From positions 27,265-91,264 of the forward strand of contig NZ_VBRY01000013.1 in NCBI RefSeq assembly GCF_005818865.1: a DNA stretch of 64,000 nucleotides, given 5' to 3'. Positions 10,057-19,058 of the stretch are shown here, in pieces. Positions within the stretch are counted from its first letter, which is position 1. Every line of letters begins with the position of its first letter. Made by a program: the position numbers and the translations under genes. Source of the DNA: Mariprofundus erugo (GTDB lineage Bacteria; Pseudomonadota; Zetaproteobacteria; Mariprofundales; Mariprofundaceae). Under the pieces are notes generated by a model. It did not search any database. It was given only the letters and a program-made list of their open reading frames with translations, and had not been told where the DNA came from.

Positions 10057-10602
10057 ATGACGACACTCAAACGATTGCAAATCATGACATGTCTGCTGGC
10101 CTTCCTGGCGCCGTTGCCTGCACTGGCAGCCAGTGCGGATGAGATCAATGCCAAGGTTACGGCAACCCTGCATGATTTTTACAAAACGGTACGCGGTGGC
10201 AAGGAGCTTGCCGGTAAGGCCCGCGGTATTCTTGTCTTTCCCGAGGTGTACAAGGCAGGCATTGGTATTGGCGGGGAATATGGGGAAGGAGCACTGCGGG
10301 TCGGTGGCAAGACCGTCGCCTATTATAATACCGCAGCAGCATCCATCGGCTTTCAGCTGGGAGCCCAGGTCAAATCACAGGTCATTCTGTTCATGACGGC
10401 CGATGCACTGAAATCGTTCCGCGCCAGCAGTGGCTGGAAGGCAGGTGTCGATGGCAGTGTGGCGCTGGCTTCGCTGGGTGCAGACGGATCAGTGGATAGT
10501 GATACGGCGAGAAAGCCGATTATCGGATTCATTTTTTCAAACAAGGGACTGATGTATAACCTCACGTTTGAAGGAAGCAAAATCAGCAAGATCGACAAGT
10601 AA
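10057..10602 (+). CDS. SYLF (Ysc84/DUF500) domain exported protein
   Basis: A 181-residue protein with a signal peptide (to about residue 24, LPALAAS) followed by a complete SYLF-type domain. Recognisable parts are ARGILVFPEVYKAGIGIGGEYGEGAL, then SIGFQLGAQVKSQVILFMT and the closing GFIFSNKGLMYNLTFEG. SYLF proteins bind lipid in eukaryotes; bacterial exported versions are linked to the envelope, but their role is poorly known. A GGAG ribosome site precedes the ATG. It is probably a single-gene unit. Confidence 0.85.
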   Translation: MTTLKRLQIMTCLLAFLAPLPALAASADEINAKVTATLHDFYKTVRGGKELAGKARGILVFPEVYKAGIGIGGEYGEGALRVGGKTVAYYNTAAASIGFQLGAQVKSQVILFMTADALKSFRASSGWKAGVDGSVALASLGADGSVDSDTARKPIIGFIFSNKGLMYNLTFEGSKISKIDK

Positions 10603-10687
10603 AAAGTGCCTGCCATGCATGGCTGATCCGGCGGAATCAGCTGTTTGAAGCTGTGCATGGCTGCATAAAAAGGATTGAACTGATTCG

Positions 10688-11125
10688 ATGTCTCTGGAAC
10701 ATCTGGTACCGGCTCTTCAGCTATCGATCGGCCCGGTGATTGTCATATCGGGTGTCGGCCTGGTTATGTTATCCATGACCAATCGTTTTGCCCGCGTGAT
10801 CGATCGATCCAGAGAGCTGGCAGAACTGTTACGCAACGATGCAACATGTGAAACCCACCATGTGCAAAAGCAGCTCGAGATACTGATTCGCAGAGCCCGC
10901 TTGCTACGTCGTGCGATTGAATTCGCCTCAACCAGCCTGCTGCTGGCGGCATCGCTGGTCATCAGCCTGTTTCTGGTGGTGTTACTGGCGCTGGAGGCAT
11001 CACTATGGATCAGCACACTGTTCATACTCTGTATGCTCTGCCTGATCATATCGCTGGCCTATTTTATCGCTGATGTGAATATATCACTATCGGCACTCAG
11101 CATTGAAACCGGCATCAACCGATAA
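10688..11125 (+). CDS. DUF2721 family membrane protein
   Basis: A 145-residue integral membrane protein with three hydrophobic segments, at about 13-30, 79-98 and 103-124. The pattern (start LEHLVPALQLSIGPVIVISG, then LLSMTNRFARVIDRSREL, then a charged helix) is that of the DUF2721 family, whose function is unknown. It lies 85 bases after the SYLF gene, but no regulatory link is visible. Confidence 0.8.
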   Translation: MSLEHLVPALQLSIGPVIVISGVGLVMLSMTNRFARVIDRSRELAELLRNDATCETHHVQKQLEILIRRARLLRRAIEFASTSLLLAASLVISLFLVVLLALEASLWISTLFILCMLCLIISLAYFIADVNISLSALSIETGINR

Positions 11126-11213
11126 ACCGGCTTGCTGCGATCACACAAACTGCAGCGCTTGATACCGGCATGAAGCGCATCTGATCATGAAAAGCTTTTG
11201 CCACACCTGTCAG

Positions 11214-11257
11214 GGAGATACTGATTGATTGCCACCCTGGCAAAAATCAGCATCTCC
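11214..11257. repeat. REP-like palindromic repeat, copy 1
   Basis: GGAGAT-A-CTGATT ... ATCAG-C-ATCTCC hairpin enclosing the family core TTGCCACCCTGGCAA. It is the reverse-complement orientation of the copies at 27.5, 29.9, 41.0 and 44.2 kb and lies between convergent genes. Confidence 0.6.
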
Positions 11258-11291
11258 TTAGCGGTGCCAGCAGAAGCCTTCAAAACAGATG

Positions 11292-11322
11292 CGGAGTGAT
11301 TGCCACTCTGACAATCACTCCG
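11292..11322 (-). terminator. Terminator-like hairpin behind the outer-membrane barrel gene
   Basis: Perfect 11-bp stem (CGGAGTGATTG paired with CAATCACTCCG, 9-base loop), 26 bases beyond the stop of the barrel gene. The T-tract is weak. Confidence 0.55.
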
Positions 11323-11347
11323 GCAAATGCGCGCTTTTCCCTTTGAC

Positions 11348-11962
11348 CTAGAAGTGATAGCCGACGGTGCCGACAACACCCCACATTCTGGCCTTGGAGC
11401 CAGCTGCAAACACAGCGCCCTGGTTCAGCTTGACCGGGAACATATACTGGGTCCACTCGCCACCGACAGAAATCTTGTTATCCATATGATAGTCAACACC
11501 GGCGCCCAGGCTCAGGCCGGTCTTGAGCTGGGTCTGGGTGAACGTACCGGCAGCAGAGGCCGACTTACCCTTGATACGTGCTGTGGTCGCACCGGCCAGC
11601 ATGTAAAGATCGACATCAGACGAGACCGGGTATTTGAATTTGCCGAGGTAGGAAACGAACACCGGGCTGGAGAAAGAGAGATCGGTTGCAGATGCACCCA
11701 CAACACCGGCTGCATAGCTCTTCTTGTCATTACCGGTCATACCAACGCGCAGCTCAGCACCAAAGTATTCGTTTACATCAGCGCCAAAACGAAGGAATGC
11801 GCCAACAGATGCATTCTTCTGATCAATACCGGTCGCCTTGTAATCCACGCTGACTGCACCTGCACCAAGACCTGCATAATATGCGATATCCTGTGCCTGT
11901 GCACTGGATGCCATACCGGCAATTGCCAGACCGAACGCGGCAGAAGCGATTACTTTTTTCAT
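11348..11962 (-). CDS. Outer-membrane beta-barrel (porin-like) protein
   Basis: A 204-residue protein with a signal peptide (MKKVIASAAFGLAIAGMASSAQAQD, cut after AQA). It is followed by alternating hydrophobic strands typical of the small eight-stranded OmpX/OmpA-like barrels: YYAGLGAGAVSVDYK, FFGAELRVGM-type strands and a final GVVGTVGYHF. The C-terminal Phe is the usual outer-membrane assembly signal. The ATG ending at 11962 has GGAGA behind it; the longer frame to 11989 would spoil the signal peptide. It is a stand-alone gene with its own hairpin terminator. The specific function is unknown. Confidence 0.85.
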   Translation of the reverse strand: MKKVIASAAFGLAIAGMASSAQAQDIAYYAGLGAGAVSVDYKATGIDQKNASVGAFLRFGADVNEYFGAELRVGMTGNDKKSYAAGVVGASATDLSFSSPVFVSYLGKFKYPVSSDVDLYMLAGATTARIKGKSASAAGTFTQTQLKTGLSLGAGVDYHMDNKISVGGEWTQYMFPVKLNQGAVFAAGSKARMWGVVGTVGYHF

Positions 11963-12089
11963 CTTGTCTGTCTCCTTGAACACGGACACGCAGGCCCGCC
12001 ATTGATTATCGCGGAAACGTATAAATCAAGACTGAAATGAAACTGAAAAAATCGGGGAAATCGATGACCTGAACGGCACAGACTCCCGC

Positions 12090-12992
12090 TTAGTCGGCAC
12101 GCTCTCCCGGCGTCGGAAGCAGCCCTGTCACAAAGGCTTCGGCATCAAATGGCATCAGATCTTCAAGCGTTTCCCCCACGCCGACGTAGCGGATTGGCAA
12201 ACCGAACTTGCGCGACAGCTGCAGCACAATGCCACCTTTTCCTGAACCATCGAGTTTGGTGACGATCAACCCTGAGGTGCCGGCCACGGCTCTGAACTTT
12301 TCAACCTGAACCACTGCGTTCTGGCCGGTACCACCATCCACAACCTGCCATACTTCATGGGGGGCATCCGGACAGGCCTTGGCAATCACCCGTCGAACCT
12401 TGGCCAGCTCATCCATCAAACCGCGATCGGTCTGTACTCGCCCGGCCGTATCGACAATCACCACATCATAGTTGCGCGCCATACCTCGCTGAACGGTATC
12501 GAAGGCAACTGCCGCAGGATCGGCCCCCTCGTGCTGACGTACCATATCGGCACCGGCACGCTTGACCCACACAGCCAGCTGCTCCACCGCGGCAGCACGG
12601 AACGTATCACCGGCCCCCACCAGCACTGTCTTGCCCTGCTGGCGGAACATGGTCGCGAGCTTGCCGATCGTCGTGGTCTTTCCGGTTCCGTTCACGCCCA
12701 CCACAAGCAATACAAACGGCCCTGATTTCGGTTCATTCATGGCACCGGCAACCGGCAACATCTCCAGCATGGATGATTTCAATGCTTCCACCGAAGCACC
12801 ACGGCGCTTGCGTACGGACTTGATCAACGAGGCTGTCAGCTCCCCGCCACAGTCGGCCATGATCAATCCGTCCTCGATATCCATCCAGTCCGCATCCGAT
12901 AATGCCTCGACATTGCGTCCCGGCATCAGCTGCGCCAGCCCTTCCCGGCTGCGGGCCAGTCCTTTCTTCAGTCTGGAAAAAAATGAGGACAT
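12090..12992 (-). CDS. ftsY: Signal recognition particle receptor FtsY
   Basis: The SRP receptor GTPase that docks Ffh-ribosome complexes at the inner membrane for co-translational insertion. At 300 residues it is a compact version: the helical N domain (1-85) begins almost at once and the long acidic A domain of enteric FtsY is absent. GTPase motifs: P-loop VNGTGKTTTIG (about 100-110), DTFRAAA, DTAGR, and TKLDGSGKGG. The usual LDATTGQNA reads VVDGGTGQNA here, a mild variant. The ATG ending at 12992 has GGGAGA in front; an in-frame GTG at 13004 is not favoured. No ftsE/ftsX lie beside it. The 13005-13287 spacer shows nothing recognisable. Confidence 0.95.
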   Translation of the reverse strand: MSSFFSRLKKGLARSREGLAQLMPGRNVEALSDADWMDIEDGLIMADCGGELTASLIKSVRKRRGASVEALKSSMLEMLPVAGAMNEPKSGPFVLLVVGVNGTGKTTTIGKLATMFRQQGKTVLVGAGDTFRAAAVEQLAVWVKRAGADMVRQHEGADPAAVAFDTVQRGMARNYDVVIVDTAGRVQTDRGLMDELAKVRRVIAKACPDAPHEVWQVVDGGTGQNAVVQVEKFRAVAGTSGLIVTKLDGSGKGGIVLQLSRKFGLPIRYVGVGETLEDLMPFDAEAFVTGLLPTPGERAD

Positions 12993-13287
12993 AGTCTCTC
13001 CCACCTAGTCTGCTATCACCGGACCCGATCAACTCAAGTCCATCCCCCGATGATGAAAGCGTACCCTACCTGAGCCGTTGCGCTTTTGGCAGATGCATCG
13101 TAAGAAAATCCACCTCAAACCGGGCGGTCTTCATCATCGGCATCATCCATAGCGCAGGGAGGGTCAGGAAACACCAAGGCAGCGGATACGCATCCAAACA
13201 TACATCAAAAGTACACAATATGACTTATCTCTGTTTTTATGCAATATTTGCGCCTCTGTTATCAGTTAAACTCAAGTCGGGGATCTC

Positions 13288-13794
13288 ATGATGCGCCACC
13301 TAACCGTTGTTCAGCTTATCAACCGTACTCTCGCTGCCGCAGCATTATTGTTGCTTTGCTCAACAGCAGCGTACGCCAACGACAGCAGTGATGCGGTGAA
13401 TTTCCGCTGGCTGGATGACAAGGGCACTCAGCACTCTCTGCAGGAGTATCGGGGCAAGCCGGTACTGGTTCACTTCTGGGCCTCATGGTGCGGACCATGC
13501 CGTCAGGAGATGCCGGCACTCACAGCATGGCTGAAAGTGCATCCGGAAGTCACCATCATCCCGGTCTCTCTCGATAACAGTATTGAAGATGCACAGGCAT
13601 TTCTTGACAGTCATCACTTCGCACTGGCCGCGCAGCTGACCGACTCTACCCAGCTGCAGGGCCTTGGCGCCCGCGGCCTGCCCACCACCCTGGCCATTGC
13701 CTCCGATGGCAGCATCACCGCCCGCCAGACAGGTACCCTGCCATGGGAAGATCAGGAGTTTTCAGACAAGGTTCTGAACATGCTCAAACCCTGA
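13288..13794 (+). CDS. TlpA-like periplasmic thioredoxin
   Basis: A 168-residue exported thiol-disulfide protein. The signal peptide ends near residue 30 (TAAYAND). The thioredoxin fold begins with FRWLDDKGTQHSLQEYRGKPVLVHFWASWCGPC. The active site is W67-C68-G-P-C71 and the cis-Pro region is GLPTTLAI. The length and the AhpC/TSA-like insert between strands fit TlpA/ResA-type reductases, which act in cytochrome c maturation or general periplasmic reduction. The particular client is unknown. dsbC follows 120 bases later, so the region is rich in periplasmic thiol chemistry, though a hairpin separates the two genes. Confidence 0.85.
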   Translation: MMRHLTVVQLINRTLAAAALLLLCSTAAYANDSSDAVNFRWLDDKGTQHSLQEYRGKPVLVHFWASWCGPCRQEMPALTAWLKVHPEVTIIPVSLDNSIEDAQAFLDSHHFALAAQLTDSTQLQGLGARGLPTTLAIASDGSITARQTGTLPWEDQEFSDKVLNMLKP

Positions 13795-13806
13795 ATTCCT
13801 GCCTGC

Positions 13807-13823
13807 GGGGGAACGACTCCCCC
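13807..13823 (+). terminator. Possible short hairpin between the thioredoxin gene and dsbC
   Basis: GGGGGA-loop-TCCCCC, 12 bases after the stop; only a short T stretch follows, so this is a weak candidate. Confidence 0.4.
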
Positions 13824-13915
13824 TTCACAGTCGGGATAATATCCGCATGATGCGCATGTAAACAAAAGATCTCTGATTCATCTGATGGACAGAAATTAAA
13901 CACCCGGAGATTATC

Positions 13916-14635
13916 ATGCGTTCGCTACTCGTTATTTGCTCGATGCTGCTTGCCTCACCCGCAATCGCTGAAACCGCCCAACCGACAGCCGATGTTGACG
14001 CGATCCGCGCCCATGCTGCCGAAGTACTGCGCAATACACCGGTGGATGCAGTGCAACCCTCTCCGATCCCCGGACTGTTCGAGGTTCAGAGCGGCAGAAA
14101 TATTTTCTATTCGGATGCTGATGGGCGCCACTTTGTCATCGGAGCCCATATTATCGATTCCGTCGCCAAAAAAGATCTGACCAGAGAGCGTCAGGAAGCC
14201 TTAAACAAAGTGGAGTGGAGTATCCTGCCGCTGGATAAGGCGGTCGTATCCGGTGATAAAAATGCCAAACTGAAACTGGCGGTATTCACCGATCCCGAAT
14301 GCCCGTATTGCCGCAAGTTTGAAAAAGAGCTGACTCAGCTCAAGGGCGTCAAAGTTTACAGCTTCCTGTTTCCGCTCAGCTTCCACAAGGATGCCCGGCG
14401 CTGGTCGACAGCCATCTGGTGCAGCAAGGATCGCCACAAGATGATGACCGATATTATGATCAACAATGCAGATCCGAAAGCCGGTACCTGCGATACCCCG
14501 GTCGATGAGATCGTGGCTCTGGGTGAAAAACTCGGCATCAATGGCACACCAACCCTGATTTCCGGGGATGGCCGTATGTCCCCCGGTGGCAAAAGCGCAG
14601 CTGAACTGAAAGCCTGGCTGATGGAAAAGCAATAA
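13916..14635 (+). CDS. dsbC: Thiol:disulfide interchange protein DsbC
   Basis: A periplasmic disulfide isomerase of 239 residues. A signal peptide (cut near AIAET, residue 19) is followed by the small dimerisation domain (about 20-80), a linker helix and the thioredoxin domain. The active site C129-P-Y-C132 sits in FTDPECPYCRKFEKEL, with cis-Pro in INGTPTLI. The second Cys pair (IWCSKD and AGTCDTP) matches the structural disulfide of DsbC. CGGAG precedes the ATG. The partner DsbD is not in this window. Confidence 0.93.
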   Translation: MRSLLVICSMLLASPAIAETAQPTADVDAIRAHAAEVLRNTPVDAVQPSPIPGLFEVQSGRNIFYSDADGRHFVIGAHIIDSVAKKDLTRERQEALNKVEWSILPLDKAVVSGDKNAKLKLAVFTDPECPYCRKFEKELTQLKGVKVYSFLFPLSFHKDARRWSTAIWCSKDRHKMMTDIMINNADPKAGTCDTPVDEIVALGEKLGINGTPTLISGDGRMSPGGKSAAELKAWLMEKQ

Positions 14636-14662
14636 TCCACGCTCCGGACAAGGTATAAAAGC

Positions 14663-15376
14663 ATGCGCGAAGATCGCCGGGCGGATGAGCTCCGCCCTGT
14701 CAGCATTGATACAGCATTCAACCGTTATGCAGAAGGATCGGCGCTGATTTCATTCGGCCATACCCGTGTCCTGTGCACGGCAAGTGTTGAGGAAAAACAG
14801 CCCCCGTTTCTGCGCGGCACCGGCAAAGGCTGGGTCACAGCTGAATACGGCATGCTGCCCCGTGCCACCCATACACGTGGCAGTCGTGAAGCGGCACACG
14901 GTAAACAGGGTGGCCGCACCGTTGAAATTCAGCGTCTGATCGGCCGCAGCCTGCGTGCCGTGGTCAATCTGGAGGCACTGGGCCCCCGCTCCATCAGCCT
15001 GGATTGCGATGTATTACAGGCCGATGGCGGTACCCGTACCGCTGCGATCACCGGCTCCTGGGTTGCCCTGCGCATTGCGATCAACAAATTGCTTGCTGGC
15101 GGCACCCTCGCGGCCGACCCCATGATCGGCCAGGTCGCAGCTGTCAGTTGCGGCTTCGTCGATGGGATAGCGCTGCTCGACCTGCAATATTGCGAAGACT
15201 CAAAGGCTGCAATGGATGCCAATTTCATCATGACTCCCGATGGCGGTGTCATTGAAGTACAGGCAACTGCTGAAGACAAACCCCTGCACTGGGATCAGTT
15301 CATGCAGTTAAAGCAGCTGGCCGATAAAGGCATACGTGATCTGGCCGCACTGCAGCTGCAGGCCGCATCCATCTGA
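14663..15376 (+). CDS. rph: Ribonuclease PH
   Basis: Phosphorolytic 3'-5' exoribonuclease that trims tRNA 3' ends; 237 residues, full length. The family start [15 protein letters not shown] is intact, and core motifs follow: [30 protein letters not shown], and [20 protein letters not shown], which binds phosphate and carries the catalytic Asp. Unlike the K-12 copy it is not frameshifted. The stop lies two bases before the rdgB start, so the two genes form an operon, an arrangement seen in many proteobacteria. Confidence 0.96.
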   Translation: MREDRRADELRPVSIDTAFNRYAEGSALISFGHTRVLCTASVEEKQPPFLRGTGKGWVTAEYGMLPRATHTRGSREAAHGKQGGRTVEIQRLIGRSLRAVVNLEALGPRSISLDCDVLQADGGTRTAAITGSWVALRIAINKLLAGGTLAADPMIGQVAAVSCGFVDGIALLDLQYCEDSKAAMDANFIMTPDGGVIEVQATAEDKPLHWDQFMQLKQLADKGIRDLAALQLQAASI

Positions 15377-15377
15377 T

Positions 15378-15968
15378 ATGGCACACATGAAAATCGTCGT
15401 CGCCAGTAACAACAAAAAAAAGCGGCAGGAAATCGAGGCGATTCTCGCCACACTCGGTATCGAACTGGTGGCAGCTGCTGATACCTGCTTCGTCGATGTC
15501 ATTGAGGATGCCGACAGCTTTGCCGGCAATGCCCGCAAAAAGGCAGAGGCATTTGCCATGGCCAACCACCTGCCGGCACTGGCCGATGATTCAGGCCTGT
15601 GTGTCGATGCACTCAATGGTGCGCCCGGCATCTATTCAGCCCGCTATGCCGGTGAGGATGGCAATGACGGGGCCAATAACAGCAAACTGCTGCAAGCGTT
15701 GCATACTGCTTGTGATCGCTCGGCTCATTTCACCTGCGCGCTTCACCTGGCATTTCCCGATCAGCGGCCGGCCATCACTGCTGAAGGTCAGGTGCACGGC
15801 ATGATTCTTGAGCAGGCCACCGGCATCGCCGGCTTCGGCTATGATCCGCTTTTCTTCTGCCCTGAAATCGGCAAGGCCTTTGCAGAAGCAACGGCAGAGG
15901 AAAAAGCCGGTGTATCGCATCGAGGCCGGGCATTGCGGGCACTGGCGGAACAGCTCAGCCACCTGTAA
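15378..15968 (+). CDS. rdgB: XTP/dITP pyrophosphatase (RdgB/HAM1)
   Basis: House-cleaning nucleotidase that hydrolyses dITP, XTP and related non-canonical purine triphosphates; about 196 residues. The family motif VVASNNKKKRQEIE lies at the N-terminus. ADDSGLCVDALNGAPGIYSARYAG carries the metal-binding Asp pair, and FGYDPLFF and SHRGRAL close the fold. The start is either the ATG at 15378 (MAHMKIVV) or that at 15387 (MKIVV); neither has a strong ribosome site, consistent with coupling to rph just upstream. Confidence 0.94.
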   Translation: MAHMKIVVASNNKKKRQEIEAILATLGIELVAAADTCFVDVIEDADSFAGNARKKAEAFAMANHLPALADDSGLCVDALNGAPGIYSARYAGEDGNDGANNSKLLQALHTACDRSAHFTCALHLAFPDQRPAITAEGQVHGMILEQATGIAGFGYDPLFFCPEIGKAFAEATAEEKAGVSHRGRALRALAEQLSHL

Positions 15969-16084
15969 ACCTTGCTCCATAGACTGAGAATCACAAGTAG
16001 AGCAGCATCTCAGGTGTAACGGTGACGTTCAGAAGCAGGCGAAACCACAAAGTCTGGCCTCATTCAGTGCAGGGAGAAAAACAG

Positions 16085-17032
16085 ATGCAAGCAACGGAGA
16101 ACCAGCCAACCCGCACATCCAACCTTGGCAACCGCCTGCACACCATGGCCCCGCTGAGCTGGCAGGAGACATTGCAGGAAGAGGAAACGATCCTGCGGCT
16201 AAGCAAACCCGAGGATGAAATCCTGCAAGCAGTCCAGCGCCGCTTTAACCTCGATGAGCTGCACCTGAAAGATATTCGTAACCCGGCTCATCCCCCCCAC
16301 TTCACCCGGCTGGGCAAGGATGCCATCCACATCATTCTCCGCTTTCCTGTGGATGCTACCGACCCGGACGGTGAAACCATCAATACCAGCGTCTCGCTGC
16401 TGGCGGATGCAAGGATGTGCGTGCTGATATGGCCGGTTGAACGCTTCCACATTATCCCCCGGGAGGCACTGGCCGGGCTTGATGTCCATGAATGTGCCTG
16501 CAAAATCATTCATATACTGGTGGATCATCTGCTGCACCGGGTCTATCAGATGCGCGAAGATATGGATGACGTCGAGGATGCGTGCCTTGCTGATGTCGGC
16601 AAGGCGGATATGGCCCTGCTGCTGCAGATGCGCAAGGAGCTCTCCTCACTGGCCCGCATCGCCACAAGCAACGGCATTGCCATTGAGAAGTTACGACAGG
16701 AGCCGGGCTTTAGCGGCAATCTCCGACTGGCGGATGCGATAGAACACATGAACCGGGCCGCCGTGATGGCTGAATCCAAAGCCGAACAGGCACTGAACGT
16801 CATGCAGGCAGTGCAATCACTGCTCAGTCAGCGACTGAATGATGTGATGAAGTTTCTGGCAGTGATCACCGTCATCATGACACCCATGGGCATCATTGCC
16901 GGTATTTTCGGCATGAACTTCACCCATATGGATATACTCAGCTCACCATACGGATTCCAGGCTTCTATTTGGGCTATGCTGTTACTCGGTGTGGTGCTGG
17001 CGACCTATTTCAAAATCAGGAAATGGTGGTAA
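16085..17032 (+). CDS. CorA-family divalent cation transporter
   Basis: A 315-residue transporter of the CorA/ZntB superfamily. The first 250 residues form the cytoplasmic funnel with a long helix rich in Asp/Glu (YQMREDMDDVEDACL). Two C-terminal membrane helices (about 257-277 and 294-310) flank the signature G276-M-N278, followed by a basic tail (KIRKWW). The signature supports cation selectivity, most likely Mg2+ or a transition metal; the exact ion cannot be read. The start ATG at 16085 follows AGGGAG; the upstream open frame from 16022 is not used. It is a single gene. Confidence 0.88.
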   Translation: MQATENQPTRTSNLGNRLHTMAPLSWQETLQEEETILRLSKPEDEILQAVQRRFNLDELHLKDIRNPAHPPHFTRLGKDAIHIILRFPVDATDPDGETINTSVSLLADARMCVLIWPVERFHIIPREALAGLDVHECACKIIHILVDHLLHRVYQMREDMDDVEDACLADVGKADMALLLQMRKELSSLARIATSNGIAIEKLRQEPGFSGNLRLADAIEHMNRAAVMAESKAEQALNVMQAVQSLLSQRLNDVMKFLAVITVIMTPMGIIAGIFGMNFTHMDILSSPYGFQASIWAMLLLGVVLATYFKIRKWW

Positions 17033-17077
17033 TCGCGATCACTGCCGGGTCATGCGTCGCTCGTCTGTGTACACTGG

Positions 17078-17359
17078 TCATACCGGCCATTTCTCGAGTA
17101 CACGAGGCAGCTCCTCAAGGTGGATAAAGGTGAGTCCGAGCGATAATACAATGGTGACCACATATACAAAGGTCAGCAACGGAAACGCCTGGCGCATCAA
17201 ACCGATCGCAGCGGGTACACAAAACGCCACCAGCCCCTCATGACCGGTCAGCGCCCCCAGACCGCCAAGCGCCACGCATACGGTGGTAATACAAAAGTCG
17301 CAACAACGACTGTTAAAGACAAAACCGATATTTTTACCCATGTTTGTTTCACTGTTCAT
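17078..17359 (-). CDS. Small Cys-containing membrane protein
   Basis: A 93-residue protein with two or three hydrophobic segments (CITTVCVALGGLGALTG, LVAFCVPAAIGLM, LLTFVYVVTIVLSLGLTF) and a Cys cluster near the N-terminus (SRCCDFC). The ATG is preceded by AGGGGG at good spacing, which supports a real gene. I do not recognise the family. Small Cys-containing membrane proteins include metal-transport subunits, but there is no direct sign of that here. It converges with the CorA gene. Confidence 0.5.
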   Translation of the reverse strand: MNSETNMGKNIGFVFNSRCCDFCITTVCVALGGLGALTGHEGLVAFCVPAAIGLMRQAFPLLTFVYVVTIVLSLGLTFIHLEELPRVLEKWPV

Positions 17360-17622
17360 ATGTGCCCCCTGTCATCACAGATATTGATGCACATAAGGCG
17401 GTCGCTTCCAGCCTCCTGACGACAAACAGAGATCAACACTCGGCCCGTCGAAACAGAGACATATGCCCATCACAGACTGCCAACAAGCCACAGCCCATCA
17501 TGGCTACACAGTTACGTCGGGTGCACCACTGTTGTATTAGCATATAAAAACCGAGTGTCAAAGTCGGGTATAGGGACAAACTACCGCATCGCAGTCGCAT
17601 GTTCCGAGTGAATCATGGCTAA

Positions 17623-17666
17623 GGCGATGCTGATTTAATGCCATCCGGGCAAAAATCAGCATCGCC
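17623..17666. repeat. REP-like palindromic repeat, copy 2
   Basis: A perfect 14-bp outer stem (GGCGATGCTGATTT / AAATCAGCATCGCC) with a short inner stem. It shares the GATGCTGATT...AATCAGCATC core with the other copies. It is the only recognisable structure in the 17360-17704 gap. Confidence 0.65.
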
Positions 17667-17704
17667 ATTGGGTAAAGAACTGGCCCCGCGCTTACGGATG
17701 AGGG

Positions 17705-18580
17705 TTAGTCGCTGCCGCTGTTCAATGTGGTAAGCGTTTCGGCGACGGTGACAGAGAGTGCGGTGGTCGGGCGTCCGATCAGCCGGCTCAATTGCCGGCC
17801 GTCGTCGAACAGTTCGCCATTGGCTATGCCTGTCTCCGAATCAGCCAGTGCGCGCGCGAATCCTTCGGGTAAGCCGAAACCGACCAGCATATCGCGATAG
17901 TCGGCCTCTGCTACGTTGTCGAAAGAGACCGGGATGCCGGACTGCACCGAGATTTCTGCAGCCAGTTCGGCCAGCGTCCATGCCGCATCGCCGGCCAGTT
18001 CGTAGATACGCCCCGCCTGCTGCGCCGGGCTGGTCAGTACGGCTGCCGCCGCTGCCGCATAATCACTGCGGCTGGCCGAGGATAGCCTCCCCTCGCCGGC
18101 ACAGCCGGCGATCTGCCCGTACTGCAGCGCGGTCGGGATGGCAGCCATATAGTTCTCCGTATACCAGCCATTTCGCAGCAGCACGTACGACAGGCCCGAG
18201 TCGCGCAGCAACGCTTCGGTCTGTTGATGTTCGGCCGCCAGCAGCAGCGGCGAACGGTCGCAATGCAGTATGCTGGTGTAGGCCAGCAGTTCGACCTCCG
18301 CCTCAGCAGCCGCCTCGATCACCATGCGGTGCTGTGGCAGGCGCTGGCCTACCTCAGAGGAGGATATAAGCAGCAGCTTGCGAACACCGGCGAATGCGGT
18401 GGCGAGACTCTCCGGCCGGTCGTAGTCGGCGTAACGCACGGTCACCCGGAGTGCGGCCAGATCGGCCGCCCGCTGCGGCGAGCGCACGGCGGCGATCAGT
18501 TCGCCCGCCGGCACGGAATTTAACAGCTGTTTGATGACAAGTCGGCCCAACTGGCCGGTAGCTCCGGTAATAGCGATCAT
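17705..18580 (-). CDS. qorB: NAD(P)H:quinone oxidoreductase QorB-like (NmrA/SDR family)
   Basis: A 291-residue atypical short-chain dehydrogenase that, in E. coli QorB (YtfG), reduces quinones with NADPH. The Rossmann motif TGATGQLG sits at residues 4-11, and family blocks follow: KLLLISSSEVGQRLPQHR, LLAYTSILHCDRSPL, YVLLRNGWYTENY and YELAGDAAWTLAELAAE. These match QorB almost word for word. It is divergent from an HxlR regulator (85 bases), as in ytfG/ytfH. The pair looks clearly GC-richer than its surroundings, which suggests acquisition by transfer (inference). Confidence 0.88.
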   Translation of the reverse strand: MIAITGATGQLGRLVIKQLLNSVPAGELIAAVRSPQRAADLAALRVTVRYADYDRPESLATAFAGVRKLLLISSSEVGQRLPQHRMVIEAAAEAEVELLAYTSILHCDRSPLLLAAEHQQTEALLRDSGLSYVLLRNGWYTENYMAAIPTALQYGQIAGCAGEGRLSSASRSDYAAAAAAVLTSPAQQAGRIYELAGDAAWTLAELAAEISVQSGIPVSFDNVAEADYRDMLVGFGLPEGFARALADSETGIANGELFDDGRQLSRLIGRPTTALSVTVAETLTTLNSGSD

Positions 18581-18638
18581 CGATCTCTCCTTGCAGTGGT
18601 CTTGGCAAGCGCAAGGTTAACCGCCATACTTTCATCCA

Positions 18639-18664
18639 GTAAGTACACACTAAAAGGTAAGTAC
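18639..18664. promoter_or_regulatory. Candidate operator in the qorB / hxlR-type divergent promoter
   Basis: Two exact copies of GTAAGTAC lie 18 bp apart (18639-18646 and 18657-18664). The second abuts the regulator's ATG. HxlR-family proteins often bind GTAC-containing repeats in divergent promoters and autoregulate; the assignment here is inference from position and repetition. Confidence 0.5.
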
Positions 18665-18665
18665 T

Positions 18666-19055
18666 ATGACAACGAACCCATCGAACACCGGACTCGCGGA
18701 CAAGATGCGCCGGGGCGCGGTACTGGCCGCAGCCTGCCCATCGCGAAAAATATTGAATCATGTTACCAGCCGCTGGGGTGTGCTGGTGTTGCTGGCGCTT
18801 GGGCGTGGTACCCACCGCTTTGCCGAACTGCGCAGGGCCGTCGGGGGTGTAAGCGAGAAGATGCTGGCCCAGACCCTGCAATGTCTGGAGGCCGATGGCT
18901 TTGTGAAGCGTATCGCTTACCCGGTGGTACCGCCGCATGTCGAATACAGCCTGACGCCGCTCGGTGAGGAGTTATCCATTCGCGTCGAGGGACTCACCGA
19001 CTGGATCGAGGAAAATCTGCCGCGCATTATGGAGTCCCGCCCCGTGAGTGAGTGA
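18666..19055 (+). CDS. HxlR-family transcriptional regulator (QorR/YtfH-like)
   Basis: A 129-residue winged-helix regulator. The HxlR core is SRKILNHVTSRWGVLVLLALGRGTHRFAELRRAVGGVSEKMLAQTLQCLEADGFVKR, followed by the wing YPVVPPHVEYSLTPLGEEL. A Cys at the N-terminal side (AAACPSRK) sits where relatives such as YodB, HypR and QorR carry the redox-sensing cysteine. It is divergent from qorB and probably represses it and itself until thiol-reactive quinones oxidise or alkylate the Cys; this follows the family model. Confidence 0.88.
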   Translation: MTTNPSNTGLADKMRRGAVLAAACPSRKILNHVTSRWGVLVLLALGRGTHRFAELRRAVGGVSEKMLAQTLQCLEADGFVKRIAYPVVPPHVEYSLTPLGEELSIRVEGLTDWIEENLPRIMESRPVSE

Positions 19056-19058
19056 GGG

